Of a stretch of DNA of 64,000 bases, positions 34,001 to 44,800 are shown piece after piece. Within the stretch, counting starts at the first letter, position 1; each line of letters opens with the position of its first letter. Made by a program: the position numbers and the translations under genes. Source of the stretch: Triatoma infestans (taxonomy: Eukaryota > Arthropoda > Insecta > Hemiptera > Reduviidae); assembly GCA_011037195.1 (NCBI GenBank), contig JAAEAF010006521.1, positions 1 through 64,000 of the forward strand. Direction: 5' to 3'. Below the pieces are notes generated by a model, which saw nothing but the letters and a program-made list of their open reading frames with translations, was not told the DNA's origin and searched no databases.

Positions 34001-36311
34001 ATAGCAATAATAGTTTATTGTATTTATGCCCAAAGCATTTTACTAAAGACTCGCTACATAATTCATTGCAGATATTACAAACAAACTACTTACAATAACC
34101 TCAGTCATTTAACAATAAGATATTTCACAATACACGTAACATTTAATATTTCAATAATTTATCTTTAAAAAAGAAAATTCAATTAATAATAATTAAAATC
34201 CTTTAAATATCTGCATAATTAAAAATACAATGGATTTATAATAGATATTTTCTGTTTATTATTTACCCAACTTTGACTATCATAGAACTATTCATTGGTT
34301 CTGACTTTTATCAAATTAATTAATTAAGAAATAGACATCATTTAATTCGTTGGTTATTGAGCTCAGCAAATCTGTTAGTCTATCTTGTAAATTATATTCA
34401 TCATACTTCCTATTATTCAAAAGCTAGAGAAAGTGTTCTCGGAGTATTCCGAAAATCCTAGACAAGTAAAAAAAAAAAAAAAAAATTGAATTACCAGAAT
34501 GGAAGGGAAACTCCGGGACATTGCTCCACCAAAAACATCTTTTTATTAACGTTAAATTGTTCATCAGTGATTATTACTTAGTTTTGGAATGAAAGAGATG
34601 GACAAAAAAAAAAAAAATACATCAAGCAACTAACATTTATTAAACCTCATACAAAAACTAAATCCCAAAATGTTTATAAAGATTATTAAAAAAAAACAAG
34701 CGTTTAGAACAGTGGTTCCTAACGTCTGTGCCCATGGACCCCTTCTTATGGCAAAAACCTGACCATGAACCCCCAAGTGAAATAACTCTACATAACTGCA
34801 TAATAAAAAAAACAAACTTTGATGCCTTGAATGGTAAATGGTGACGTAAAAATAGAATATAAATGAAACATTTTGATATTTAAAGTAGTAAATATTGAAA
34901 TTATAACTTTTGGTTACTCAAAATACAAAAACACAGTATTTTTTCAGGATATAAAATTGGTAACCTCCATTTTGTAACCAGAATTTATGGTGTTCAAACA
35001 TTGGTTTCAGCTCCTCATCTTTGGATAATTCAATCAATTGCTCCTATAATTAGTATGGATTCTTATGAACAATGCACGGCTCTTTTACAGTGCCATTATT
35101 TTAGACGAGTTTTTATATGCAGCAGCGAGATTCCGTTCATGTTTAAACCTAAAAAGATATATAGACAGACGGCTGCGGTAGACCCGACTCGCACCGTGCA
35201 ATGCTTGTCGTTACTTGTATTTTATGTACCTATCTACACTTATATTTTAAGTAAAAATCGTTACCAATCTAATTATTGTTATTAATTTAACTTTCATAAT
35301 AATGAGAATAGGTCACAATTATTTCACTTTATATTCATAAAGTACTTCATATTATAACCTTCCGCGGACCCCTCCGATGTTGTCCACGCACCCCCAGATT
35401 AATTTTAATTTGCCACAGACCCCCTGAGCGGCCATAAGGACCACTAGGGGTCCGTAGGAACCACTTTGGGAAACTATAGTTTAGAAGATAGGTTATCTGT
35501 AATTAATATTTACCTATCTTCTTGGTTCTACTGTATTTTGTGTTCTTATAGTTTATTTCTTTTGTCTCTGATTCCAGTGTTGCAGAAAGCTGGACGACAT
35601 ATGGAGCACACTCTAATTGCTGCTTATATAGCACTTTTAATTGGATATCTCACAATAGACAACACTGTAAGATTTTTCATATTAAATCTATACTTCAGTA
35701 TATTTTATAAGAATTTTTTTTTTTTTTTAATTTCTACATTCAAAATTAATTTTTTTTAGGAGTATGAACTTTTTATACGCGGACATTTGCCGAATAATAA
35801 CTACGAAATGCTCCTATCTGTACTACAGAAATTTTATAATTTTATGACTCTAACTGCTGCTGTAAGTATTTTTAAAAAACTTCTTAGTTATAAGAACTAT
35901 AATCATGGCCAGAAAGAGGTTAGCGTAATTAGTAAGGTTAAATTGAAGAGATGATGTATGAAAAATGATAATCTGAGGTGAATTTGAAGAAAAGATTCTA
36001 AAGAATTCAGATCTCTCGATGAAAAAGTCAGGAAAAGAAATTAGTTCTTGAATTTTGAGAGGTAGAGTTTATATGGGATATTTAGTTGGCTTTATTGGCT
36101 TTCAAGGTGTAACGACCCTGAAGAGGCTCCCCGGAAAATTGTTTTTCAATTATTTTCTGTTTTTTATTTAATAAATTACTAATTATTATCACTTTTTTTT
36201 TTACAGGCCAGCCCAGGAAGTAGTCGAGGTATTAAAGCAACAGAAATGTTAATAAAACATTTGACTGATATAAATAAATCAATTGTTGACCCAAAAAACA
36301 ACATCACGTAA
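22022..36311 (+). CDS. wapl: Wings apart-like protein (WAPL), cohesin release factor
   Basis: Exons: 22022-22208, 22294-22546, 25390-25834, 25920-26228, 27220-27460, 27557-27732, 27840-27967, 29967-30087, 31239-31484, 32095-32310, 32402-32624, 32747-32862, 33483-33582, 33777-33947, 35578-35666, 35760-35861, 36207-36311; 3228 nt, 1075 aa. WAPL opens the cohesin ring together with Pds5 in the nucleus. The N-terminus has KSYGRK, FDKLF and GKWGITSF, matching the conserved Pds5-binding start of WAPL. Then come KKFFKSR, a Pro/Ser-rich disordered part (about 145-400), [15 protein letters not shown], and GSIFKSR before the domain. The WAPL HEAT-like domain starts at [13 protein letters not shown] (about residue 581) and runs to the end ([51 protein letters not shown]). 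Vertebrate WAPL is about 1190 aa. All junctions are GT-AG and in frame, so the gene looks intact. Confidence 0.95.
22547..23559 (+). other. WAPL intron 2, 5' part
   Basis: AT-rich sequence without coding signal, repeat family or clear structure that I can recognise. Confidence 0.4.
23560..24160 (-). mobile_element. LINE RNase H domain relic (R1/jockey-like)
   Basis: The minus strand near 24125-23930 reads [12 protein letters not shown], then [19 protein letters not shown] and, in a shifted frame, [14 protein letters not shown]. This is the RNase H block of insect non-LTR elements (…DSQAAL… followed by WVPGH.GI.GNE.AD). Degraded downstream sequence follows, including [10 protein letters not shown] near 23770. 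A further open frame up to 24525 on the same strand is not recognised. The relic is antisense to WAPL, in intron 2. Confidence 0.65.
24830..25260 (+). repeat. Dispersed repeat family R, sense copy
   Basis: Blocks in family order: 'tgaaaagttt..attagaac', 'caggagtttctttaaaattgctgagtcgattttc', 'tttaacttgatatgctaatttcatattcagg', and the 3' part 'aaaagtccgagtttaaagaaaatttgccaatcg'. It is in WAPL intron 2. Confidence 0.45.
26229..27219 (+). other. WAPL intron 4
   Basis: No ORF, no recognised transposon and no clear repeat. AT content is similar to other introns, with a moderately GC-rich part at 26320-26640 that could be an old insertion. Confidence 0.4.
27968..29966 (+). other. WAPL intron 7, with unrecognised repeat-like inserts
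   Basis: This is the intron between the first and second WAPL-domain exons. A less AT-rich block at 29030-29150 and another at 29360-29640 look inserted. The second holds a hammerhead-like motif (separate entry). I do not recognise proteins in either block. Confidence 0.45.
29412..29456 (+). ncRNA. Hammerhead-ribozyme-like motif, copy B
   Basis: Stem I strand GCATC (29415-29419), core CTGAAGA (29420-29426), one extra T, stem II GGGC / loop GAAC / GCCC (29428-29439), core GAAA (29440-29443), palindromic ACCGGT (29443-29448), GTC triplet (29447-29449), stem I partner GATGC (29450-29454). Stems I and II are perfectly paired but differ in sequence from copy A on the minus strand at 14.6 kb. It is sense to the WAPL transcript, in intron 7. 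Motifs of this layout are known from Penelope-like elements and other retroelements. No Penelope protein is visible here, and activity is unproven. Confidence 0.55.
30088..31238 (+). other. WAPL intron 8
   Basis: No gene is recognised. A block at about 30835-31080 with higher GC may be a transposon remnant, but I cannot assign it. Confidence 0.35.
31485..32094 (+). other. WAPL intron 9
   Basis: AT-rich, with a poly-T acceptor-like tract near 31538-31553. Nothing else is seen. Confidence 0.4.
33981..33996. repeat. Poly-C tract
   Basis: A run of about 15 C follows the donor of WAPL exon 14. This is unusual in DNA this rich in AT and may be a sequencing-sensitive homopolymer. Confidence 0.85.
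34710..35478. mobile_element. Non-autonomous hAT-like element with 8-bp target duplication
   Basis: The left end CAGTGGTTCCTAACG (34710) and right end CGTAGGAACCAC..TTTGGGAAACTATA (to 35478) are imperfect inverted repeats. They are flanked by identical 8-bp direct repeats gtttagaa (34702-34709 and 35479-35486). Subterminal parts repeat 'gacccc' and 'accccc' motifs in both arms. An 8-bp duplication with CAGTGG ends fits the hAT superfamily. The interior has no transposase; its open frame at 35001-35285 has no recognisable motif. It sits in WAPL intron 14. Confidence 0.75.
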
Positions 36312-37056
36312 CCTATGTTACCAAAACTATTGTTTTTATTTGTACATTAATGTAATATTATGATTATTATAATAAGTGCTCCCATCATTAAGATAAAAAA
36401 ATCCCATTTTTTAAATCAATAGTTTTTATTATACATTATATTTTATTACATTATATGCTTTGTTTTTTTCCAACATGTTTTATAAAATCTACAGGATGTA
36501 AATTGAATTTACAACAAAAAAAAGAAAACCGGTCTCTCCAGTTGGTTGCAAGAATTATTGACCTTTTTAGAAGTTATTTACCAATATTCACTTACTGTTA
36601 TCTAGTATTGTACAGATTATTTATTTCATATTCAATTTATTTGTATTAATTTTATTTTTTAATGTTTATATAATTTATTTACTATTAAGTTTGTATATTT
36701 TATGATAATGCTGTACACAAGGCTTTTTTTTTTTCTTTATTTTTGAAATTTTCAAAAAAGCCTTAAGTAAAGCTGTCTAATTTATAGAAAAAGAACGTAA
36801 AAATGAAATTGTTTCATTCATGCAATTTTTTAATTTGGACGTACTTGTGAGCGCTGTGGATCACACTTTGCTCATTACATGTTTTATTTACAATTTTTAG
36901 CGTACTTATTGTTAATTTTTTTTTTTTAATAAGAAATACCTTTTGTCTTATTTATAAACAAAAAACTAATTTTTAATTCGAAATTTTTTCTTAACCATAA
37001 GCCTTTTGTAAATTAAAACTTGTAAATAATTCCATTCTGCACTATGAAGCAATAAA
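36312..37056 (+). other. WAPL 3' UTR with polyadenylation signal
   Basis: The stop codon at 36309-36311 is followed by about 740 nt of AT-rich sequence. The best AATAAA is at 37051-37056, followed by a T-rich stretch. No other gene lies in between, so the transcript probably ends near 37075. Confidence 0.5.
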
Positions 37057-37354
37057 TATATTTTTATGCCATTGGTTTTTTATTTATTTATTTAAACTTA
37101 ACTACAGACCATTTTATGAATTTTTTTTATGATTTTCAAGTCGACATTCATTAGAACCAGCCAGCAGAAGTAGCAAATAAAATTGTCTGATTTAAACAGT
37201 ATTCACACAAGAAGATAAAGTGTTGCCCTTGACTTCTTGTACAATTCTATCGGAACAGCCGACCAGAATTAGAATTAGAATTCTTAGAATAATAATAATA
37301 AAGCCTTTTATTTGGTTTCAAATAGTTAATACTTAAAATAGATATTAATATACT

Positions 37355-38125
37355 CAGGGGCGGCTCTAGCTCGTGTAGCGCCCGTGTGCAATGAAACCCT
37401 GGCGCCCCCTAGGCCTGACCCACCCCCCCTGCGGCTATAACTATTAACTCTGCCGTCGTAACAAGAAAGTTTTTTCATATTCCAACAAGCTATTTTATAA
37501 GTAGGTATAGCTTACAGTATGGTATTAGTTACGGCCTTTCTTCTTATGACGGCAGAATAACACTCATTGTTTTTATGCCTGTAGCACATCTCTGTTGCGA
37601 AACTAAGCGGCGAACCGCGATAGTTCATGTTTCGTCTTGTGTTTTAAGTTTTATGGACAGCGAAATAGAAGCGAAATGTATCGAATTTCTGTTTCGCTGC
37701 CCATAGAACTTACAACACAAGGCGTAACTCTATCGCGGTTTTGACGCTCGAGTTCCGCAGCGGAAGTGTGCTACATTTTAACCCTTCTTCCCTAATAGGG
37801 AAGAAGAGGTTAAAAATAAAACATATGGTAAATTTTAATAATTAGATCTTTTTATTAAACTCTTATTTATCTTATATACATTACATTACAAAACCCTATT
37901 ATATACTTATAGCTATTTATAAGGTAGCTATAAATAGCCCCTATAGGGCGCTCGCGTTTGATAACTGCCGCCACCGCGCTGGCTGGCCGCTTCTGTCATA
38001 TCATTGTTGTACCATGATGGTCCAAGACGATGCTCTTAGCTGTCTCAGGGAGCGCCGCGGCGCCCCCTGAGACGGCGGCGCCCGTGTGCATTGCACACCC
38101 TGCACTATAGGTTAAGCCGCCCCTG
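37355..38125. mobile_element. Non-autonomous hAT element (MITE-like) with perfect 8-bp target duplication
   Basis: Ends CAGGGGCGGCT (37355) and AGCCGCCCCTG (to 38125) are perfect 11-bp inverted repeats. They are flanked by identical 8-bp repeats aatatact (37347-37354 and 38126-38133). Inside are two palindromes: a long one centred near 37675 around 'tatggacagcgaaat' and 'tttcgctgcccata', and a shorter one at about 37779-37815 ('ttaacccttcttccct' with its partner 'agggaagaagaggttaa'). It is much richer in GC than its surroundings and has no ORF. It lies between WAPL and MRPL1. Confidence 0.88.
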
Positions 38126-38454
38126 AATATACTTATTAAAGAATGTGACAGGCCCATAATCTTCTTACCTGTAAAGATTCATTCTTCAGGGCATTATATA
38201 TATATATATTGTAGTGCATGCTTCCGAAATGATTTGAGAAATAGTGCAGACTGGTACCCTGAACAAGTACATTAGAGAGTGGAAACTATCCTCTGTAAAT
38301 ACGGGAATATGTAAAAACATTGCAAAACTCTTCAATACAATTCAGAGAGCGCCTAAGTCCTAAAAACGTAAAATATTATGCACGCTCTTTATATTTATAA
38401 GTAATTTTAAGTTCAAGTAATATTTTAGGAAAAAAATTATCAAATATAATTGTA

Positions 38455-38530
38455 ATCATTCCAGGAGTGAGAATTAAGAGAAATGAACAAGCAGACTTAG
38501 CTAAAGAGAGCAACAAATTCATGTTGTTGA
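38455..38530 (+). mobile_element. LINE RNase H fragment
   Basis: Plus-strand frame IIPGVRIKRNEQADLAKESN corresponds to the '(W)VPGHxGIxGNExADxLAKE' end of retroelement RNase H. Only this short piece is recognisable. Confidence 0.5.
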
Positions 38531-38738
38531 CCTGCAAATAAGAATTCCTTAGAGACGTACATTGATCTAATATCTACCGTGGAAAACTACCAAATTAATT
38601 ATGCTGTGAGCATCTATAAAGAAATAAATCCAAAAATAAACAAAGAAAATATGGTATACATATTCCATATTTATACTGAAATATAGATTTCACATTATAT
38701 ATAAGAATAATGATGTTTGATGTTCTTTGCAAAAATAG

Positions 38739-38932
38739 GTATAGAGGTTGGTCAGAAAAACAAATTCAAATTTTCACCGACGTATTTATTGCTTGAAATT
38801 TTTAAAAACTATGGTTTAACTTTAGCGACAATTACAAGAGAAAATGTAAATGTTTTCCTAAAGAAGGAAATAAATTTGCCAAAACGTCGCTGAAAATTTA
38901 AAAATCTGTTTTTCTGACCGACCTCGATATCC
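38739..38932. mobile_element. Short MITE with long terminal inverted repeats
   Basis: The left arm 'gaggttggtcagaaaaaca' continuing to 'attttcaccgacgt' pairs with the right arm 'acgtcgctgaaaatttaaaaatc' and 'tgtttttctgaccgacctc', about 45 bp per arm with few mismatches. Flanking 'ata' on both sides fits a TA target typical of Tc1/mariner-type MITEs. The centre is AT-rich without coding signal. Confidence 0.7.
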
Positions 38933-40049
38933 GTTTTTACAATTTAAGAATTAGTATTAAAACAATATGTCAGCTGAGAGCTACTATGGCCTGGGTAAAG
39001 GAGTATGTGTACAAAATAGATGTAAAGAGTTATTATTATTATGACGAGATATTGAAAATTTGAATTATAAGGTTGGTCATTTAAAGAAATAAATTTGGAC
39101 ATATGATAACATTTCAGATGTGTTTCCGTGCATTATCTTCAGCAGATGAGCTTAAGGGAAGAAAATGAGTTAAAAATAATGTCAATTCTTGTGTTTAAAT
39201 AGGTCATATTGGTGAAAATTATAAATAATATTTAAATTAAGTTATTTACTTAATTTAAGTTTAATTTAGTGTAAGACCAACATACCAGCGATTTACTCTA
39301 ATTACCAGCAATCGAGAACAAGGTAAGTTGAAGAACAATATCTATCAAGATAACGAACATAATTCATAATATTATTGAAAAATATTGTTGAAATAAATTT
39401 TAGTTAGGACAAAGCAGAGGAATGCACCTCGTGCCTTTCACCTATAAGCCACCAATCGACTCCAGAAAGAAGCTTTTATCAAAGAAGTTAGCTAAAAAGC
39501 CAAATCCATTAAATGATCCCAGCAGATCTACTACAGCTGCTCCCCAGGTGCAGCGCTCGCTCTAGCGGTTGCGTCGCCCCGGACATAAAGACAAATTGCC
39601 GCCCCTTAAGAATATATACGCTACCGATCAGAATTTGGGATCAGTTAAAAAATTGGGCCTTGAACTACTTCACTATAGTCGATCGTGTCAAATTGATATT
39701 CTTAAATCTGCCACGATAAGTCCACAATAGTTTCGTTCGCTGGAAGCTGAATGATGGCAAGTGAAAATCATGATTTTTAATAAATCTATAAGATTCTGGC
39801 TGAAGATTTTAGCGATGTAAAGTAGCTCACCTCTGAATATATGCTATAGACGGTGAAGCTTTTGGATGGTTCTAACATTCCTTTTAACTGGGTGGTTCTT
39901 GTAAGAGAAATGCTTTATACTATAGGAGCCAGGACATCTGGGAGGCGCAGCATGCGGTCGTGGTCTCTCATAACTTAAAAAATCCTTCTCTAAACTGACA
40001 TCAATGAAGTACTTAACTCTTCATATAACATCCACTATAGATTGATGTG

Positions 40050-40670
40050 TCCCTTGGCTAATGGTAGTTCATATGTAAATATTAGGTGCAATATCATTAA
40101 AACCAGATTGATAGCTTAAATTAGAGTAGCTAGTGATCGTCACCCTAGAATGTTTTATAATGGAATAGCCCATTTATTTGATAATAAAAGAGTAGCATTA
40201 CTTGTGCGGTGGGCAAAAATGATAATATTATGCACTTTATTTTGGAATGCCCTTATTATAAATGTTTGAGAAGGAGGTTGTTAAATAGGTATTTACCTTC
40301 ACACAGTTCTTATGTTTTTGCTAACTTGCTAGATATAGAAAATAAAGAAAAGTTAAACCACTTATTTTATTTTATCTCTGATGCTTTGGAGGAAAGATAT
40401 ACATAGGTTTGTAAAGGTATTATTTAATACCTCCGAGGAGATCCCTCAAACTCCTTCCCTAAAATAACTTCTATAAAGTCTATTTAAATCATTGTTACTA
40501 TTTACTTTATTAATCAAGTATTAATTATTATTTTATTACTTTGAAGATTAAGCTGTAATGTTTGTAATGTTTTTTCTTGTAACGTTTGTATTTTTTGTTC
40601 AGCTTTCAGCAGAGGTCAGTCTCTTGCTATAGAAATGTATATAGTATAGGCAATAAATAAATAAATATTG
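40050..40670 (+). mobile_element. LINE 3' end relic with (AATA)n tail
   Basis: The frame near 40209-40403 reads GKNDNIMHFILECPYYKCLRRRLLNRYL, shown here in short as HFILECPYY plus RRRLL. This is the zinc-knuckle end of jockey-like ORF2. Upstream 'VASDRHPRMFYN' is degraded. The copy ends in aataaataaataaata (40650-40666). Confidence 0.65.
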
Positions 40671-41379
40671 AATGAAATTTCTCAAGAAATGTTAAAAGAA
40701 ATTGGACCACTATTTCAAGAGATTTTGAAGCTGCTTTCAAAAATATCAAATACAATATTCAATCAAATACCAACAAATGAAATTAGCTCGTAAATTTTAT
40801 TGACAAGACTTAGATAAAAGTTCTTGAACTGTATGTTGGTAGTTACATATAAATGCTTATAAACTAATGAATATATAGGATGGATTACTATTTGAATCTA
40901 TCCTTCAATAGTCTTAAATTTCTCATTTTAACATTGTATCTAAGTTATTACATACGATAATATTAATATTCACAGCCCTCTATAGCTTCTAACTGAAAAA
41001 CAAATGTAAAAAATCTGAACCCTGTCATGGAAAAGAAAGGAGGAAAAATATCATATCAAGCATTATTCCAAAAAGTATCTTGGCAAATAATATGCCAAGA
41101 ATTATCTTAATAGCTTGCGAAAGAAATATAATGTAGAAAAAAATAAGTAAATATTATATAATTAATATATTCATTTATTTCTAGTTTAAAAATGAAGTGT
41201 ACGCTTTTTTTTTCAATTATGATGTACATCTAAGTAATTTTTTCAGTTTTTGTGATTTTCTCCATAAAAACACCGAAGAATTTTATTAAATTTGGTATAC
41301 TAACTATAAAGGTTGTCGATTATAATTTTGAAAACTGGGTAAATGAAACAAGTTGAGTTTTCCATACCAAATTTTTTTT

Positions 41380-42298
41380 GTTTTCTAATTAATTAATAAA
41401 GTAACTAATTAAAATTAGTATATTTGTAGTTATAAACATGGCCACCAGATAACAACACCTACTGAGAAATCAATTTTATTTATGGTTATATAGTTTGTCC
41501 CTAGGTGTCGCTACTTCCAAAGATTGGAGTCCATTACGCTAACCACTACCCGTCCATTCAAAAAGACACATTGAAAATTTTTTTACATCATAGGATGGCG
41601 CTGTGATCGGGTGGCCAATTTTGGAACTACAATGCTTTATTTCTAGAAGCTTATGCTTTCTAGCGGTAATTATTTGAACTACTACAAATACTAGATTAAG
41701 TAAGTGCTGTTACCTGGCGGTGAATTCAGAAACGTTAATTTTATTCGTTTTTAACTATTTTTCTTTTTTTATTTCAACTAAAATGTAAAAATTGAATTTT
41801 TTTTGTTTGTTTTATAATAAATAATACACTCCTAATTTTTTGTTTTGTTTTCTAATTAATAAAGTAACTAATTAAAATTACTATATTTGTAGTACTAAAC
41901 ATAGCCACCAGATAACAACACCTACTGAGAAATCAATTTTATTTATGGTTATATAGTTTGTCACTAGGTGTCGCTACTTCCAAAGATTGGAGTCCATTAC
42001 GCTAACCACTACCCGTCCCTTCAAAAGAAAATTTTTTTACATCACAGGATGGCGCTGTGATCGGGTGGCCAATTTTGGAACTACAATGCTTCATTTCTAG
42101 AAGCTTATGCTTTCTAGCGGCAATTATTTGAACTACTATAAATACTAGATTAAGTAAGTGCTGTTACCTGGCGGTGAATTCAGAAACGTTAATTTTATTC
42201 GTTTTTAACTATTTTTCTTTTTTTATTTCAACTAAAATGTAAAATTTGAATTTTTTTTGTTTGTTTTATAATAAATAATACACTCCTAATTTTTTAGT
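41380..42298 (-). repeat. 463-bp tandem duplication with tRNA-like (SINE-like) segment
   Basis: Two head-to-tail units (about 41380-41842 and 41843-42298) are nearly identical; the second lacks a few bases near 42025. On the minus strand each unit has GTAGTGGTTAGCGTAATGG (A-box-like), shared with the SINE at 60.8 kb, and a weak B-box-like GTAGCGACACC downstream. No ORF is present. Confidence 0.8.
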
Positions 42299-42465
42299 AT
42301 AAACTACAGCTACAACAATTACATTCTTGAAGCACTTAGAAAAATGAAAAATTTTATATTTGTTCCTTAGCTCTATCTTTTTTTGTCTTTTATTAATTAT
42401 TCAATTATTTTTTAAAGGAGGCTAATTGTGACTCTAAAATTAATTATTTTCTCTCTTATTAAGTT

Positions 42466-42730
42466 TCATGTATTTATTATATTTAATACCGATTTAAAAT
42501 ATTCTTCCAAATAATTGTGAAGCGTGTTGGCAAAAGAGATACCTCTGTAATTGCATGCTTCATGCACCGAACTTTTTTTATGTATGGGGAAAATTATGAA
42601 TCGCTTAAAAGCGTTAGGAACCTTACCAGTAATATATATTTGATTAAAATAATAAAGTAATGTCTCTATAAAATTATCTGGGATATATTTAAAAAATTCG
42701 CTAGGAATGCCATTCAAAATTCGCTAGGCC
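42466..42730 (-). mobile_element. LINE reverse transcriptase fragment (fingers region)
   Basis: The minus-strand frame reads GIPSEFFKYIP, then GKVPNAFKRFIIFPIHKKS and NYRGISFANT. This is the start of the RT domain in jockey/CR1-like LINEs (DGIP.EFLK…G.VP..W…I.PIHKKG…NYRGISL.N). It is isolated and ends at 42730. Confidence 0.75.
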
Positions 42731-42913
42731 GGGTGTTTTATTCATTTTCAAACTATGGATCACGTTAACTAGTTCACATTTAGTAAAAGGCAAATCTAAA
42801 AACTCATTAAATCAGCTTCACGAGATATCTTTTTGCCTTTACGAGTATATCTTCACGGTTTACGAGTACATCTTATTGCAACGTTGATTTTTCCTCTTTT
42901 GAATTAATACAAA

Positions 42914-44060
42914 ATGGGCAAAGTTAAAGAACTGAGTGTTGCTACCAGAAGTGCCATTTGAACTTACATAAAATAGGGAAATCAGAACGAAAAATAACGG
43001 CTGAACTTAAAATTTCAAAAAATGGTGTTCACCTTGCTATCAAACGGTTTAAAAAATATGGTGATCATGAAGATTTACACCGCTCCGGGAGATCAAAATC
43101 AACAACCACAGGTGAGGATAAGTTCATTATTTTATGAAGTAAGTAAAAGAAACAGACGACTCACAGCTCCAAAATCAGAGGAGAAGTTATTAAAACAAGT
43201 TCGAGGCCAATTTCTGTCTCAACTGTTCAAAGGCGATCGTCAAGCGAACTTAATACGAAGAGTTGCAACGCTGAAACATTAACAAGAAGGTGCAAACAAG
43301 AAGAAACGTTCCGAGTGGGCTTGAAATACAAAGACTTCACAATGAAAGGTTGGAGGAACCTTTCAGCTGAGAAAAACTAGATCCACAATGCATAATACCC
43401 ACCATTATGCACAGAGAGGGCTCGGTCATGGTTTGAGTATTTTTTTCAGGCTATGGAATAGGTGATCTCGCCCGTATTGACGGGATAATAAAAAAAAAAA
43501 TTATAAAAGCATTTTAGAAAATCACGTCTAACGCTGCGGTCAGCGCTTGATTGGGGAAAAAGTCATTATGTCACACGACAGTGGCCCTAAACATACTTCC
43601 AAATTATGTAGACAATACCTTAAGGAAAAAGAAGATGAAAAATATGTGTCAATATGGTCTGGCCCTCGCAATCCCCGGTCTTGAACCCAATTGAACTTTT
43701 GTGGGATGAGGTAGATGGAAAAGTTCGTATCAAGTGCCCTAATTCTCCAAATGCTCTGTACAGTGTGTGGAGTAATATTGAATTCGAAACCATCAATAAA
43801 TTGATTGAGAGAATGCCTAGAATTATAAGAGAAGTAATTAAGCGGAGAGGTAGTCATTTTGATGAAAAAGCCGTTTAGTCGAAATTTATTTTTGGGAAAG
43901 ATTTACACTTTGTAATGGATTTGTTATCGCTTATATTATTGTATATAACATTTTTGAAGCTGGCATTTTATTTCATTCATAACAAATCATTAAATTAACA
44001 AAAATAAATATAATACATTTTTTATTCTAGGTGGTCCAAACTTTTTACCAGCAGTGTATA
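42914..44060 (+). mobile_element. Tc1-like transposase relic with 3' terminal repeat
   Basis: From ATG 42914 the translation (several frames) runs MGKVKELSVATRSAI, then KITAELKISKNGVHLAIKRF and LHRSGRSKSTT (HTH and GRPR-like linker). The last part is in one frame at 43654-43878 with WPSQSPVLNPIELLWDE, RMPRIIREVI and FDEKAV (third catalytic acid region of DD34E). At 44031-44060 'ggtggtccaaactttttacc' resembles a Tc1 terminal repeat. The matching 5' repeat was not found, and the ORF has stops and frameshifts. Confidence 0.8.
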
Positions 44061-44077
44061 TATTTTTTTAAGCAATT

Positions 44078-44800
44078 CTATGCATTTTCAAACACATGCT
44101 GAAGCGGCACTATGCGTGCTAATGCTATTCTGTTCAGAGAAGTATATGCTTGTTCAAACAAGTTCAAGCATCGTCCTTTACAAATTCTGCGATAATTTTT
44201 CAATAATAAAGTAAATATTTTTAGCTTTAATACATAAGCTATATAAATACGCCACGCACTATAAATTTTTAGCGAACGAAAAAATCGATTAGTGAAATTT
44301 GAGTATTTATACAAAAATATTTTTCCCACACTTACAGCCAAAATGGCGCCCTGGACAAATGTCCGGGTTGCCCGCCCCCAGAGCGGGCTCTGCCAGGTGG
44401 TTCCTCTTACTACTTTTATGGCATTCAATTTCCTAACGCACCTCTGCTTTGGTCCAAATCTGATGGATTTGGTTAAAGATATTTCCAACTCCCATAACTT
44501 AAGTGGCAAGTTGTAATTCCTGCTTTCATTATCAGAGTAGTCAATAACATTTTCTTCTTCTCTTTTATTAATCAGGAATACCTCTAAGAACCTTTCTGAT
44601 TTGGAAACACTAGCAAAGGTTTTAGCAAAAGTTTCTGCTTTCTCGGCAAGTCACTTGTTCTAATGCAACCATATTCCTTCAAGTCAGCTACCTGGTTATT
44701 TGTTCTAACTCCATTGATCGCTTTAATTTTCCTCCAAATTTCTGTAGATGTGGAACTACAGACTACAGAAGCTGGTACAGACAATTTACTCGGACAGAAA
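44078..44800 (-). mobile_element. Probable LINE fragment (endonuclease-RT linker)
   Basis: The minus-strand frame at 44784-44584 begins SVPASVVCSSTSTEIWRKI and continues KAINGVRTNN, then, in another frame, ETFAKTFASVSKSERFLEVF. This looks like the linker between endonuclease and RT of jockey-like LINEs ('s…WkkiK.i.g……la..FasvS.s'). The open frame at 44509-44078 that follows has no motif I recognise. Confidence 0.4.
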
